A stretch of 39,323 nt of DNA from an uncultured Gammaproteobacteria bacterium (GCA_913063125.1 CAJXZM010000045.1:1-39323); one strand, 5' to 3'; positions 9,401-17,221 are shown, counted from the stretch's first letter. Notes: a model not told the origin generated them from the letters alone. Made by a program: numbers and translations.

Positions 9401-12400
9401 TACCAACGTAATACGGATCCATTGCTCCATAGACCAGTGAATCACCATCAGGGTCAGTAGCATCAAGATCATATTCCCAAGTTTTTCCATACAAGAAGGC
9501 GGTGTCAGGGATCGACGTTACCACCGGCAAGTGATTGGGGACCACAACATTACGCCGGTACAATGTCTTATGGACTTGTGTATCCGTTAGGCCTGTCTCA
9601 TCAGTTACCGTAAAAGTAAACTCTAAATCACCTGGAGATACGGTTCCCAAGGTATAGTTCATTAAACCTGTATGTTCATCAAACTCAATTTCACCCCTGT
9701 GCCAACTTATGGATGGATAAGTACTATAACTGTATGTGAGCACCGCATCCTGATCTGCGTCTACAGCCTTTACCTGATATGTATACACATCCCCTGCTCG
9801 AGTTATTGTTTTCGGCGTAGAGATTATTATCGGCGTACTTTGCCCTCCGTCAATCTGCAACCACTCAACACTAACACTTTCTTCCACACCCTCGATGGAA
9901 AAAACCAAGGTATCAGACCCACTCACAGAACCATAATAACAATACTTAGCACTGCCGGTCCGATCCGTATTAACAACCGCCGAAAGACTGTTTACGCCGC
10001 TAATATCAACCTGAACAGTTTGGTTACTCAACAATGAATCCTGTGTATTAGTCGCTGCTGATAGTTGTGTCGTCCTACAATATTCATTACCAACGAAATT
10101 ATTCGTATCACTATCTGGTGCAGAACTTAAACTCCATTGCGTCGGTTTTTTGTAATACGACGCCGCCGAGTACCCATAACCTGCATAATGGTCATAGCCA
10201 TAAACATAAACAGCAAAAGGTCTTTTTGCATCAAACACATGTTCGCCAGGAATGACTTCTATCTGCAAACTAACAAAATCACTACCCAATATGGTCGTAA
10301 CCGGCGCTATCACCGCTTGATGGTCCATCGTTAACGTATCAACCGCGTCTGCGGGGACAATCACATTAATATAATTAACGCGATAGAAATTCCCTGGAGT
10401 CGATACCCGATAATGATTGGTCAATTGCTCTGTCGGGGTAACAAGCATCATAAACGGGTCAGCGTAGTATGTCTGATCTGCTGGTCGAGAACTGGTCTGA
10501 GTATCATAACTAGCACTATGAGAAAATTGGCTAACAAGTACCGCTGCGGTTGTTTCGATTGTTGCGCCATCGACTAATATTGATTGGTGATATTCGCCTG
10601 CTGAAAGAGTTGCCACTGGCTGGCCATTTATGGAAACAACTGTACCATCAACCGCTGCAAGCACTCTGAAGGTATCTCCTCCAACTCGGGTAGCAAGAGG
10701 GGCAGTTAAAAAACTACGCCCCCACAAATTAGTAGGAGGTATCTGTTCCACCACAGCGTCACAAGCCGATGCTTCACTGATTCTAATGCAAGGATTACCT
10801 GAAAACACGGCGATAGGTTTATCGGCAGTTACTTCAAAGCCTGTATAGTCAGCAAAAACATGATCATGGTAAGCCTCCCCCCGATCCAGTATAACCTCTA
10901 CAGGATCGACGCCTGCAGCGCTGGATACAGCATTGGGAATTATCTGTAATTTAGTATTATCCTCAGTGGCAACTACACCCATATTAGAGTATCCCACACT
11001 CCCTGTTGAAGAAAACTCATCCAAATAAGATTGCAGTAAATAATGGGTTCCCAATTGCTCTGTGGGTAACACCAAAAAACCATCGCCGGTGGCCCGTCCT
11101 ATATTCGCAGCAAATACGGTAACCACCTTGTCCGTCGTGACATGAATACCTTTGCCACCGTTCTGAAGATCCCGTAAAGCAGTGTATGCCTCTACTGGCA
11201 GTGAAATTTTCTCTGGCTCACCTGGGCTCACCTGAAATTCATGAATCAGTCCTATACGTGGAATTTCCATCACCCCTTGTGTCGGAGAGTCTGCCGTAAT
11301 ATAAATTTCTAGCAAAAATGGATTGGAATTAGTACCAATATACATCAACCAAAAGTCGTCCCCTACATTAGAACTACCTGTGCGAATCACATCCAAAGGA
11401 AATGCATGCGTTGTAACTGCGCCTACATTATCCATGATTTCAATTTCAATATCATGAAGACCTTGATCCTGATAACCAGGAACCCAACTCACCTCACCCA
11501 ATGCCGAAACCGTCATCGTTCCGGGGCCATCATTTAATTGATAGGTAAGAGCACCGCCTTCTGGGTCCAAAGCATTGATCTGGTAATTATATAAATGATC
11601 AACCTCCGCCGTAGTGACAGGGGAACCAGAAATTATTGGCACCCCATTGTTTCCAGCAATGACGGAAAGCATATAACTGTACAACAAACTGCCACCAGAT
11701 GAATCCAATACCAGTACCTCCACTGGATCATCTCCAACATCTGTGCCGGTAGGCATACCATTAAATTGGCCTGATTCATTATCAATGCTCAACCATGCAG
11801 GTGCAGCAGCCAGCGAATAACTCACGTCTCCACCATCAGGGTCAGCCGCAATAATGAAGTAATTATAGTTTTCTCCTACCCCAATTTCTGACACTGGCTC
11901 GCCAACAATAACTGGCACTTGATTCGTATTTTCAATCGTCAACGTAAAGCTCTGCTGAACACTTTGTTGGCCATCAGAGACTTCAACTACAACCAATTCT
12001 TCTCCAGAATCATTAAAGCTTGGCGTCCAAGTAATAACACCCGGTAACAAACTAATATTCATATTGGCTGGGGATACTGATAATGAATATGTTAACGAAT
12101 CGCCATCGGCATCCGTTGCAATTACTGGGTACTGATATTCTTGCCCCTCCGCAATAGTGATAACCGGTAGACTGGTAATTTGAGGTATTTGATTATTATT
12201 AATGATGTTAATGGTAAACGTAGATATATCACTATTAATACCGTCTGTTACTGTAACAGTAATTAGCCCATAATTTCCTGCATCATCGTACCCAGGAGCT
12301 ATGGTGATTTCTGCACCATTAAGACTCGCAAAATTTGGTAACCCTACAACGCTATAAGTCAACGCATCGCTATCAGCGTCTATGGCACTTAATGAAACGG

Positions 12401-15308
12401 TAATCGCATTATTTTCTACAACGGTTTGATCTGTAATTGCCGTTAGTACAGGGGGCTGATTGGTGTTATTAATCGTTAGAGTGAAACTTTGCTGCACACT
12501 ATCTAAACCATCTGTCACATTGACAATAACAAGTTCTGCACCAGAAGATGTAAAGTTTGGTTCCCAAGCAATCACACCTGATAAAGGGTTTATACTCATA
12601 CCACCTGGAGCCACACTCAAGGTATACGTTATTGTGTCCCCATCATTGTCCACTGCTACAACGTTATATTGATAGCTTTGCCCTTCTGCAACAATGGTTA
12701 CTGGTATGCTGGTAATTTCTGGGGGCTGGTTGTTATTTGTAATTGTCAGCGCAAACGTGGAGCTATCGGTATCTATGTCATCTGTTACTGATACAGTAAT
12801 AGGGCCATAGGTTCCTGCAGCATCATAACTGGGTGCAAAAGTGATTTGGTTATTGGTGTAGCTAGCAAACGCTGGTAGACCCGTCACGCTGTAGGTTAAC
12901 GCATCGCCATCGGCATCATTGGCATTTAAGGTAATAGTCAGTTCGTTATTTTCTACCAGGTTTTGGTCAGCGATGCTGGCCAATACCGGCGCCTGATTTT
13001 GATTGGCAATCGTAAGGTTATAACTTTGGCTGACGTCAAGCGCACCATCACTCACCTGAACCGTGACAGGATGACTACCGGCGGCGTTAAACCCTGGTAA
13101 CCAAGTGATCACACCGGTATTGGAAATAGCCATACCCGTAGGTGATGTGGTTAAGAGAAAGTTGAGTGCTTCGCCATCAGCGTCACTGGCGCTAATGGCG
13201 TAATTATAAAGTTGGTTTTCAGTTCCGCCGGTCACGGGATTACTGCTGATGACTGGAGCTTGATTACTGTTGGTAATCACCAGGCTAAAGCCTTGTTCAG
13301 CGTAGGCTCCGGCGGTATCAGAAACCTCAATCACCACATCGTATTGACCTGCACTGTTAAAATCAGCAAACCAGTTAATGTCACCGGTAGCTGCATCAAT
13401 GGTCATACTCTGTGGTGCAGTGGTTAGGCTGAAGGTTAAACTATCGCTGACATCTTCATCACTGGCGATCACCTTATAGTGATAAGTTTGGTTTTCTGCA
13501 GAAAGCGTCACTGGAGATGAAGTAATGACCGGCGCAACATTAACATTTTGCACGCCAAGCTCGAAACTCTGCGATGCGGTTAGTCCATCGGGATCGGAGA
13601 CCGTAATCTCTACCGTATGGGTGCCGATGTCGTCAGCTACTGTGTTCCACTGTATTAAACCAGTAACTTCATCAATACTCATTCCTGTAATGGTACTGTT
13701 TAAGCTGTAAGTCAGTACATCACCATCTTCATCAATGGCAATGACCGCATATTCGTAATCACTGTTTTCATCTACCGATGTTATGGGTTGTGAAGTAATG
13801 CTCGGTGCTCGGTTCGGAGGAACAATGGGGTTACAACGTTCATCACCATTAGCCAAAATCGTTAGCTGGGTAACCTGAGTATCCTGTAAATTGGGCAGTC
13901 CGGTGCCGGGATAAGCTAATTCGGTATTATCAAATACTCGTAGAGCAATGGGGTAACTACCCAGTTCGTCGCCGCTGAAAAAAGTGCTTACATCAACGAC
14001 CGCTTGGTTTGCATCATCAAATTCTCCGTCACCGTCTAAATCCCACAGATAAGCGGTAAGGGTATCGGGGGCGTTAGGATCCTCGCTATTGCCCTCATCC
14101 GGGTTCTGGCTACCGCTACCATCCACAGTCCACGGTGCATTTCCCTCACAAAAAATGTAGGGGCCATCCGTACTAGCGGTGGGTGGTAATGGACCTTGAG
14201 CAACATGGAGCTCAAAACTTAATTCGCTACTAACATGACCGGCATCGTTTTCACCAGAAATACGCACCTTAACGGTGTAGGTTCCTGCATTGGCGTAACG
14301 TGTGGTTGCGTTGGCACCATTGGTTTCATAATAACCGTCACTATCCAAGTCCCACTGCCAATCAGTGATACTACCATCCGCTTCGCTAAAGTGTGATGCG
14401 GACGCATCCAATGTGATGATTTGATTAACGCTAGCAGGGTTGGGTGTTGCTGTTATCACAGGAACCAAGTCACCCACGGGTGTTTGGTTAAGAATTTCTT
14501 TGGTTTTAACCGCCAATATGGCTTGAGTAAAAGCCGCAGCGTAACCACCACCGGCGCGTAAATACGCCAAATCCCACACAGCACCACCGGTGGCTAACGA
14601 TAATTTTATATAATCTTTTTCGGTACTACCCTCAGCACGATAGGTGTAGGCGTTTTCACAGGTGGTATAACCTCCTTGACGATTATAAACATAACCAATC
14701 CCATTGGCATCTAAACCCAGAGCGCGCTTACCATTCGGGCAAGCAAAGATCGCATTAACTACAGAATTGAGCAGTGCATTTTTGGCTTGAAAGTCAGACA
14801 GTAATCCTTCGTAAGTTAAGGCGTTGTTGCGAATATCACGATCTTCATCGGTGATAAAAATAATATTTAACGCCGCCGCGTCACGGAAGCTATAGGTATT
14901 CAGCGCCGTATTAATGCCATCCCAACCATCTTCTTGAGATCCATACGCAATTAATTCGTCACTGGCCGTTTCAAATTCAGGGGCACCACCCATCAAGCCG
15001 TTACCGACATCGATTTGGCGAGTATCGTACATCCAGCTACCGAAACCGACTAACCCGTATCGGTTAGGCAATAATTCACTACCAATTCCTTTGGCTTTTA
15101 AACCTACATCCAACACCGGAATGGTTTCTCCAACCCAACGCTGCTCACCCGACATGGAACCCGATTCGTCGATAACAACCACAATATCAGCCGTTGCTAC
15201 AGGGGTTTCAGCGATCCCCGACCCATAGCTATTCATTGATACCAAGCTAAAAATGGATGTCAGCGCAACCAATAGGCGCGCACTAACTTTCGTTGAATTA
15301 AACAACAT
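2931..15308 (-). CDS. Giant exported VWA-PKD-Ig-RHS repeat protein with unknown C-terminal tip
   Basis: The product has 4,125 residues. A Sec signal peptide (residues 1-31) is followed by a von Willebrand A domain (about 40-270) whose MIDAS motif D47-E-S49-G-S51 is intact. Two PKD domains (about 280-370 and 376-486) and nine cadherin/He_PIG-like Ig repeats (about 498-1306) come next. Then there is an IgGFc-binding-like block (about 1306-1726; GDDFWLMYIGTNSNP), a spacer with two Cys, seven more Ig repeats (about 1820-2510), Ig-like linkers, an RHS entry region (PISVTRTYDSRRK, about 2700) and many YD repeats to about 3880. The RHS core (YLYAGEQLDEETGNYYLRAR; ends DPTGN near 3941) precedes a 184-residue variable tip. 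In related RHS proteins the core forms a closed shell around a cleaved toxin. The VWA and Ig parts suggest a surface adhesin stalk. No PAAR domain or T6SS genes are nearby. Confidence 0.93.
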   Translation of the reverse strand: MLFNSTKVSARLLVALTSIFSLVSMNSYGSGIAETPVATADIVVVIDESGSMSGEQRWVGETIPVLDVGLKAKGIGSELLPNRYGLVGFGSWMYDTRQIDVGNGLMGGAPEFETASDELIAYGSQEDGWDGINTALNTYSFRDAAALNIIFITDEDRDIRNNALTYEGLLSDFQAKNALLNSVVNAIFACPNGKRALGLDANGIGYVYNRQGGYTTCENAYTYRAEGSTEKDYIKLSLATGGAVWDLAYLRAGGGYAAAFTQAILAVKTKEILNQTPVGDLVPVITATPNPASVNQIITLDASASHFSEADGSITDWQWDLDSDGYYETNGANATTRYANAGTYTVKVRISGENDAGHVSSELSFELHVAQGPLPPTASTDGPYIFCEGNAPWTVDGSGSQNPDEGNSEDPNAPDTLTAYLWDLDGDGEFDDANQAVVDVSTFFSGDELGSYPIALRVFDNTELAYPGTGLPNLQDTQVTQLTILANGDERCNPIVPPNRAPSITSQPITSVDENSDYEYAVIAIDEDGDVLTYSLNSTITGMSIDEVTGLIQWNTVADDIGTHTVEITVSDPDGLTASQSFELGVQNVNVAPVITSSPVTLSAENQTYHYKVIASDEDVSDSLTFSLTTAPQSMTIDAATGDINWFADFNSAGQYDVVIEVSDTAGAYAEQGFSLVITNSNQAPVISSNPVTGGTENQLYNYAISASDADGEALNFLLTTSPTGMAISNTGVITWLPGFNAAGSHPVTVQVSDGALDVSQSYNLTIANQNQAPVLASIADQNLVENNELTITLNANDADGDALTYSVTGLPAFASYTNNQITFAPSYDAAGTYGPITVSVTDDIDTDSSTFALTITNNNQPPEITSIPVTIVAEGQSYQYNVVAVDNDGDTITYTLSVAPGGMSINPLSGVIAWEPNFTSSGAELVIVNVTDGLDSVQQSFTLTINNTNQPPVLTAITDQTVVENNAITVSLSAIDADSDALTYSVVGLPNFASLNGAEITIAPGYDDAGNYGLITVTVTDGINSDISTFTINIINNNQIPQITSLPVITIAEGQEYQYPVIATDADGDSLTYSLSVSPANMNISLLPGVITWTPSFNDSGEELVVVEVSDGQQSVQQSFTLTIENTNQVPVIVGEPVSEIGVGENYNYFIIAADPDGGDVSYSLAAAPAWLSIDNESGQFNGMPTGTDVGDDPVEVLVLDSSGGSLLYSYMLSVIAGNNGVPIISGSPVTTAEVDHLYNYQINALDPEGGALTYQLNDGPGTMTVSALGEVSWVPGYQDQGLHDIEIEIMDNVGAVTTHAFPLDVIRTGSSNVGDDFWLMYIGTNSNPFLLEIYITADSPTQGVMEIPRIGLIHEFQVSPGEPEKISLPVEAYTALRDLQNGGKGIHVTTDKVVTVFAANIGRATGDGFLVLPTEQLGTHYLLQSYLDEFSSTGSVGYSNMGVVATEDNTKLQIIPNAVSSAAGVDPVEVILDRGEAYHDHVFADYTGFEVTADKPIAVFSGNPCIRISEASACDAVVEQIPPTNLWGRSFLTAPLATRVGGDTFRVLAAVDGTVVSINGQPVATLSAGEYHQSILVDGATIETTAAVLVSQFSHSASYDTQTSSRPADQTYYADPFMMLVTPTEQLTNHYRVSTPGNFYRVNYINVIVPADAVDTLTMDHQAVIAPVTTILGSDFVSLQIEVIPGEHVFDAKRPFAVYVYGYDHYAGYGYSAASYYKKPTQWSLSSAPDSDTNNFVGNEYCRTTQLSAATNTQDSLLSNQTVQVDISGVNSLSAVVNTDRTGSAKYCYYGSVSGSDTLVFSIEGVEESVSVEWLQIDGGQSTPIIISTPKTITRAGDVYTYQVKAVDADQDAVLTYSYSTYPSISWHRGEIEFDEHTGLMNYTLGTVSPGDLEFTFTVTDETGLTDTQVHKTLYRRNVVVPNHLPVVTSIPDTAFLYGKTWEYDLDATDPDGDSLVYGAMDPYYVGNFDSSNWFDTALLIDSETGIVEWKPRTEKAARRDNYIWVKDGNVSLFHWYRLDVTLPEGENNAPTISIPAHIFQSELNQELSFDVTGNDVDGDSLVYSVNYSASDLSYPNLGPLDNQFRWIPERESDIGLTVIHFRVDDNRGGEAIDSARVWIQREGNTPPVIESLSLEQAYVNQQYDFQFQASDIDGDAPTYTVLTLPAMATLDEVTGVLSLFPSHVDVGEYPIQLEVNDINGGVAHANFTLVISAQSPNQAPVITSVPPALVIEAGTDYIYQIVATDADPADHLSYRKVGGKGLFDDPNGVYFWKPSSFYIGSHEITIEVSDGLLTNTQNFTLEVIAEINHAPVFSNVDWSVSARVSNAVSFDVDATDSNGDSITYKFDGIIPTGMSIDAQTGVVQWLPVATQVGVHPVTVVAEDNESASISQVVTFTVTENEIPKFESAPNHFALSGIVFNDDVDVSDADGDSITYSLAASSPSGMIIDADSGLISWTPSSVGDFEATVYATDGYVSVYRRWNIHVQDSSEPLSVTISANPLHISAGENTSIATQVMGANATAVYTMTLDGVDIPVDSVGHAFVSSDELGAHTVEVSVSDGTETVVAQTIFYVIDPADTEAPTVSLDNPTELQVITAPESIVGSVYDSALESWQLYLQRGHDGNPELLAEGTTSETDAILATIDPTTMINGLYNVTLQATDLSGTVSVEKRNIVIEGDLKVGNFSFSMLDFEIPVEGIPISVTRTYDSRRKQEALDFGYGWSVDYQNVSVDESRVLGEGWARNAYDEGTLISFCIEPLGAPEVSVTLPNGKLERFEVSASPHCNIGVALPDVKFVFTPIGDTQSTLEAVDEFEGRYLNGEIVEAGEFIGALDPQYYKLTTQSGFEYLLDQDVGIQSVKTPNGHTLTYSDDGISHSSGKSIEFIRNPQGRISDIKNPSGDIVMTYVYDTAGDLESSVDSLTAKTRYTYDEHQLLEIFDPLDRKIIKNLYDENGRLNGQENGDGIVKLFAHTITDRTSLVTDLDGRKKLFDYDDNGNVLREIAIIEDGSYASDIVTNYTYDTNNNQETKEVGGEAYIWTAKFDDKNNQLYADDPLDNRVRYEKYNARGQEGEIFDELNRKTVMNYDVVGNLYQIDMPSLTDPDTGEVSNLFAKTVIINGKVKRTDDLRGSITTYNYYPSGHEWAGQKWTESNKDSGTMTYTYDDNNNVKTEVRERTVNSVVVTEMMGYDYDDRNRLVKTTYPDTTYTETEYDLAGNIDKERDRFGVWTDFDYDAYGRLRLTTYVDETTEIRDYSNEGLLTSVIDRMGRETQYEYDDAARLWKTTFHNSAYTNSVYTETKYTLQGWVQFEWDEKRNLTEYEYFLNGRRKAVIRHIGADKVRHEYTYYANGELHTETDPLLRVTTYNINEFDQRISTEFHNGAAVGQRYDAMGARTKQIDQLGRHTRYSYDDLGRLEAVTPEVTINDVAVPDTSYTYDEVGNKLTQTDAEGRTTTWTYDYYGRVLTRTLPELMVESFVYDDAARTVAHTDFNGDTNTTYIDNQGRVDHIDYHDGTSEAYTYWANGQVHTVTDQHGVTETVFDVRDRLDYEIKPDGTRLDYAYDDVGNREQVKVTRGTIITVMDYTFDALNRLDTVTDASGVTSYTYYDNGSLWTVTFPNGVVSEYQYNDVNQLEVLTTKDKDGVVLSSYTYGLDDTGRRDDITEADGRFTDYTYDNLYRLTDEVVTEGGLEVYNANYIYDWVGNRKYETVTDGSTVQTEYDYDLNDRLTSQGGTVYVHDDNGNTLTETLDSVVTEYFYDAKNKMTSVDKGGVVTGYAYDANGIRTSKIEGGVTTQFVVDLNRDYAQVLEEVVGDIETAPASVTYSYGLDLLSQDDGSDFRFFMYDGLGSTRALSDVDGIITDTYDYEAFGELDEASRTGTTDNSYLYAGEQLDEETGNYYLRARYLDPSIGRFTQQDTFSGWDDEPASLHKYLYGNADPVLYTDPTGNFADMGSLMAGIAGGVTLTALAVYTVNNVFSLDRTTADGFDGVLTNKERGIISLLSRAEGNSLWRLAFKDGDESNSVARVEDVLDAQVEDLRARDSSVTISVPFPVRKKRWTTCIARAQSLGRSSGNPTAFGWGWGMNPGFQEAKKAAIRMANRSVQAVDTHHTQWRCIDSSGKQQYSGG
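11915..12995 (-). repeat. Two-domain duplication inside the Ig-repeat block
   Basis: Ig repeats 4 and 5 (DNA about 12,461-12,995) and 6 and 7 (about 11,915-12,460) are two copies of one two-domain module of roughly 180 residues. Repeats 4 and 6 share a V-L-x-x-I-x-D-Q-x-x-V-E-N-N opening and ALTYSV-x-G-L-P-x-F-A-S. Repeats 5 and 7 share V-x-I-A-E-G-Q-x-Y-Q-Y and SVQQSFTLTI. The A-B-A-B order implies tandem duplication of a pair rather than of single domains. Confidence 0.75.
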
Positions 15309-15520
15309 AGTGCATTCTCACAATAATTTGAGATGGATAATTGGGTAGTGATGTTGATCGACCGCTACGCTGGGTCGAAAATAGGGATTAGTTGCTATTA
15401 ATCATTGTCGCCTTCATCCGTGATTTCTCTAAGTCCACCAAAGGGTATTTAGCTCGCCCTCAAAACGCCACATCATATAGGCTTGGCCCCCGATCTCAAG
15501 TTACTTTATGTTAACAATTA
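15309..15520 (-). promoter_or_regulatory. Leader region of the giant RHS gene
   Basis: These 212 bases must contain the RHS promoter unless it is read through from the GyrI-like gene. I cannot place a convincing -35/-10 pair. The ribosome site before ATG 15308 is weak (GTGAGAATGCACT). A 15-codon minus-strand frame starting MMWRFEGELNTLW lies inside it with no ribosome site; it may be a leader peptide or chance. No known riboswitch fold was seen. Confidence 0.3.
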
Positions 15521-16012
15521 TTAATCAGGGGTCTCCTCGTAGTCATAACCAGACTTTGGTAACCAGCTCCCCCATATATACTTTAATGTTTCTGGTAACG
15601 TGGAAATATCGCCTTTATGTTTAAACACTGCATATAAATGTTCTGGAATTATTCTCGTTACCATTCCATCAGGAGTACCTTCTAAATTAGAACCCCCTAC
15701 TGAACAGATATAACTAAACCCGACCTTGCCATCTTGCTCCATGTATTCTTCGTAGATTCCAAAAGCGTTTTCCCCTTTCCTATTTCGAATCTTTGATACA
15801 ACTTCTCGAAAGCTGCCCCACAAAACCTGCAAATCAAGGTCATCCTCTGAATACCGACTAGATACACCAACAGTTTTAATTTCAGGCTTAACAAGAATTT
15901 GGGGTTCTCTTTCTACAGTTTCCTGCAGGTGTTTGAGCATTCGTGGACTAAACTGTTCTTTATAAACCAATTTCATTGGGTCCGTTTTATGTAAGCGTCC
16001 GGTGAAAAGCAT
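15521..16012 (-). CDS. GyrI-like / AraC-type effector-binding domain protein, C-terminally short
   Basis: A stand-alone effector-binding (GyrI-like, Cass2-like) domain of 163 residues without the helix-turn-helix found in full regulators. Family marks are V-L-W-G-S-F-R-E (about 66-73), a G-I-Y-E-E-Y segment, PDGMVTRIIPEHLYAVFKHK (about 114-133), and the late helix LPETLKYIWGSWLPKSGYDY. Such domains bind cationic or aromatic small molecules. The protein stops at YEETPD-stop. Relatives continue with a strand such as F-E-x-Y-x-x-R, so this copy lacks the final strand and may be impaired. ATG at 15976 (MKLVYKEQF) is an alternative start. The gene precedes the RHS gene on the same strand, and linked function is not evident. 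Confidence 0.7.
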   Translation of the reverse strand: MLFTGRLHKTDPMKLVYKEQFSPRMLKHLQETVEREPQILVKPEIKTVGVSSRYSEDDLDLQVLWGSFREVVSKIRNRKGENAFGIYEEYMEQDGKVGFSYICSVGGSNLEGTPDGMVTRIIPEHLYAVFKHKGDISTLPETLKYIWGSWLPKSGYDYEETPD

Positions 16013-16067
16013 CTAACCAAGCGTTATTCAATGTTGCATGATTTGGGTTTTCAATTGGAGAACCCTT

Positions 16068-16337
16068 ATGAACACGACAACACTCACAGATAAACAGAAA
16101 TCTTGGCTTCAGCATTTAGACGCTATCGAGAAATTCGATGGTAGGCTTAAACAGTATGCAGAAGTACACAACCTGGTTTTGCAGGATATCTATAGCTGGA
16201 AAAGCCAGCTACGCCAAAAGGGAGTGATTGAACCTGCGCCACAGTCACCCCAAAAGAGTAAGCCCGCTTTCGCGAAAGTGCAACAACCAAAACCGCATGG
16301 CAGCGCGAACTTTCGTGTGGAACAAAGCGGAGCATAG
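16068..16337 (+). CDS. tnpA: Orphan IS66-type TnpA accessory protein (remnant of an insertion sequence)
   Basis: This 89-residue protein has the helix-turn-helix layout of the IS66-family accessory protein TnpA. It opens KQKSWLQHLDAIEKFDGRL, followed by QYAEVHNL and Y-S-W-K-S-Q-L-R-Q-K-G at residues 30-54. A Pro/Lys-rich linker follows. GGAG sits seven bases before ATG 16068, so this start is preferred to the ATG at 16038. TnpB (orf2) and the TnpC transposase that should follow are absent. The C-terminus ends VEQSGA where relatives carry another short strand. No element ends could be set. It is best read as the debris of an IS66-like element; it cannot move by itself. Confidence 0.72.
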   Translation: MNTTTLTDKQKSWLQHLDAIEKFDGRLKQYAEVHNLVLQDIYSWKSQLRQKGVIEPAPQSPQKSKPAFAKVQQPKPHGSANFRVEQSGA

Positions 16338-16647
16338 CGTATAAACAACCGTTGAACTAAACCGCCGCGACGAGTCTGACGCGCGTCTTATTATAGGGGC
16401 ATGAAACCAGACATCCCTGTGATAAGCCGTATCTTTACTGCGAATTCATTCCTGATGGCCAATCATTGTACCTTACCGCCAATTTCGCTCTATTCCAACC
16501 TCATCCTTTGTCTGTGGTAGACATGTCCTACAGATAAAAATCAACAGATCGGTTAGTATTAGCCCATAAAGATATTAACAACAGGTAGCAAAGGGACCGA
16601 GAACTCTTGCTACAATCATTCCAGAGATAAAATAAGTCGAGGTAAAA
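16338..16647. other. 310-base gap between the IS66 remnant and the zinc-ribbon gene
   Basis: No open frame with a start and protein-like composition was found on either strand. It holds a G+C-rich patch (CCGCCGCGACGAGTC, about 16,362), an imperfect palindrome around GTAGACATGTCCTAC at 16517-16531 and, at its right end, an extended -10 promoter element. The left part may be leftover IS66 sequence. Confidence 0.5.
16608..16616 (+). promoter_or_regulatory. Extended -10 promoter element
   Basis: TGCTACAAT matches the sigma-70 extended -10 consensus TGnTAnAAT in full. It lies 31 bases upstream of the ATG at 16648, leaving room for a transcription start and the ribosome site GAGGT. No clear -35 box is visible, which is usual for extended -10 promoters. 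Confidence 0.55.
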
Positions 16648-17187
16648 ATGGATTGTCCTAAGTGTAAAACCGTACATTTAAGAGCAACCAAATTAGAGCA
16701 GGGACTATCTGCCATGGGTTGTTCTAATTGCGGTGGTGCTGTTATATCCCTTCTCTATTATCGTGATTGGCTTGAACGCTCAGCGGTTATAGTTGATGAA
16801 GATGCTTTTAAGCCCTCGGAGATGTTAGAAGTAGATGAATCGCACTCTGCTTTAACCTGCCCGAAATGCAAAAAAATCATGAGTAAGTACAAAGTTTCTG
16901 GAGATTCAAATAATCGGTTAGATCTGTGTGCTAGTTGCGATGAGGTTTGGCTTGATGGTGGTGAGTGGGAACTTCTAAAATCCTTAGAATTAAGCAGAGA
17001 TATGCCAAAGGTTTTTACTGAAGAGTGGCAACGAAAGTTACGTAAGCAAGCCTTGGAAGAGGTACGAGAACAAAGGTTACTAAAGGTTGTAGAGCAGAAT
17101 GAAATTGAAGAAATAAAGAGAGTTAGAGAATGGTTAAATAAGCATCCGGCAAAACAAGAGATAATGTTTTTTCTAAATCACGAATAA
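16648..17187 (+). CDS. zf-TFIIB double zinc-ribbon protein
   Basis: This 179-residue protein carries two zinc ribbons. The first uses C3/C6 and C25/C28 (MDCPKCK, MGCSNCGG). The second uses C71/C74 and C94/C97 and continues with the signature CASCDEVWLDGGEWELL of the zf-TFIIB family. The last 60 residues are strongly charged and helical and may form a coiled coil. No membrane segment is present. Members are widespread bacterial proteins without a defined role, possibly nucleic-acid or protein binding. The gene has its own promoter and a good ribosome site (CGAGGTAAAA). It is the only intact gene between two remnants (IS66 TnpA and the cupin fragment). Confidence 0.85.
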   Translation: MDCPKCKTVHLRATKLEQGLSAMGCSNCGGAVISLLYYRDWLERSAVIVDEDAFKPSEMLEVDESHSALTCPKCKKIMSKYKVSGDSNNRLDLCASCDEVWLDGGEWELLKSLELSRDMPKVFTEEWQRKLRKQALEEVREQRLLKVVEQNEIEEIKRVREWLNKHPAKQEIMFFLNHE

Positions 17188-17221
17188 CCTGATCTAACTA
17201 ACCGATGCAATAGAAGAGCAT

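Noticed and set aside
3268-15200. Many open frames of 60-120 codons on the plus strand and in other minus frames across the RHS gene.
   Set aside because: All lie inside the 12.4-kb frame, lack ribosome sites and give Ser/Pro/Thr-rich or low-complexity products typical of antisense shadows of repeat genes.
2931-15308. A T6SS RHS effector.
   Set aside because: It has a Sec signal peptide and a VWA head, no PAAR or prePAAR motif, and no VgrG, EagR or T6SS gene nearby.
15309-15520. A cyclic-di-GMP or other riboswitch in the RHS leader.
   Set aside because: No conserved core of a known class could be aligned by eye, and no terminator-antiterminator pair is visible.
15990-16040. CGCTTGGTTAGATGC beside the GyrI-like gene looked like the end of an integron attC site, and GyrI-like proteins are common cassette products.
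   Set aside because: Only one GTTRRRY-like box is present; no matching RYYYAAC partner or folded stem was found downstream of the gene, and no integrase is in the window.
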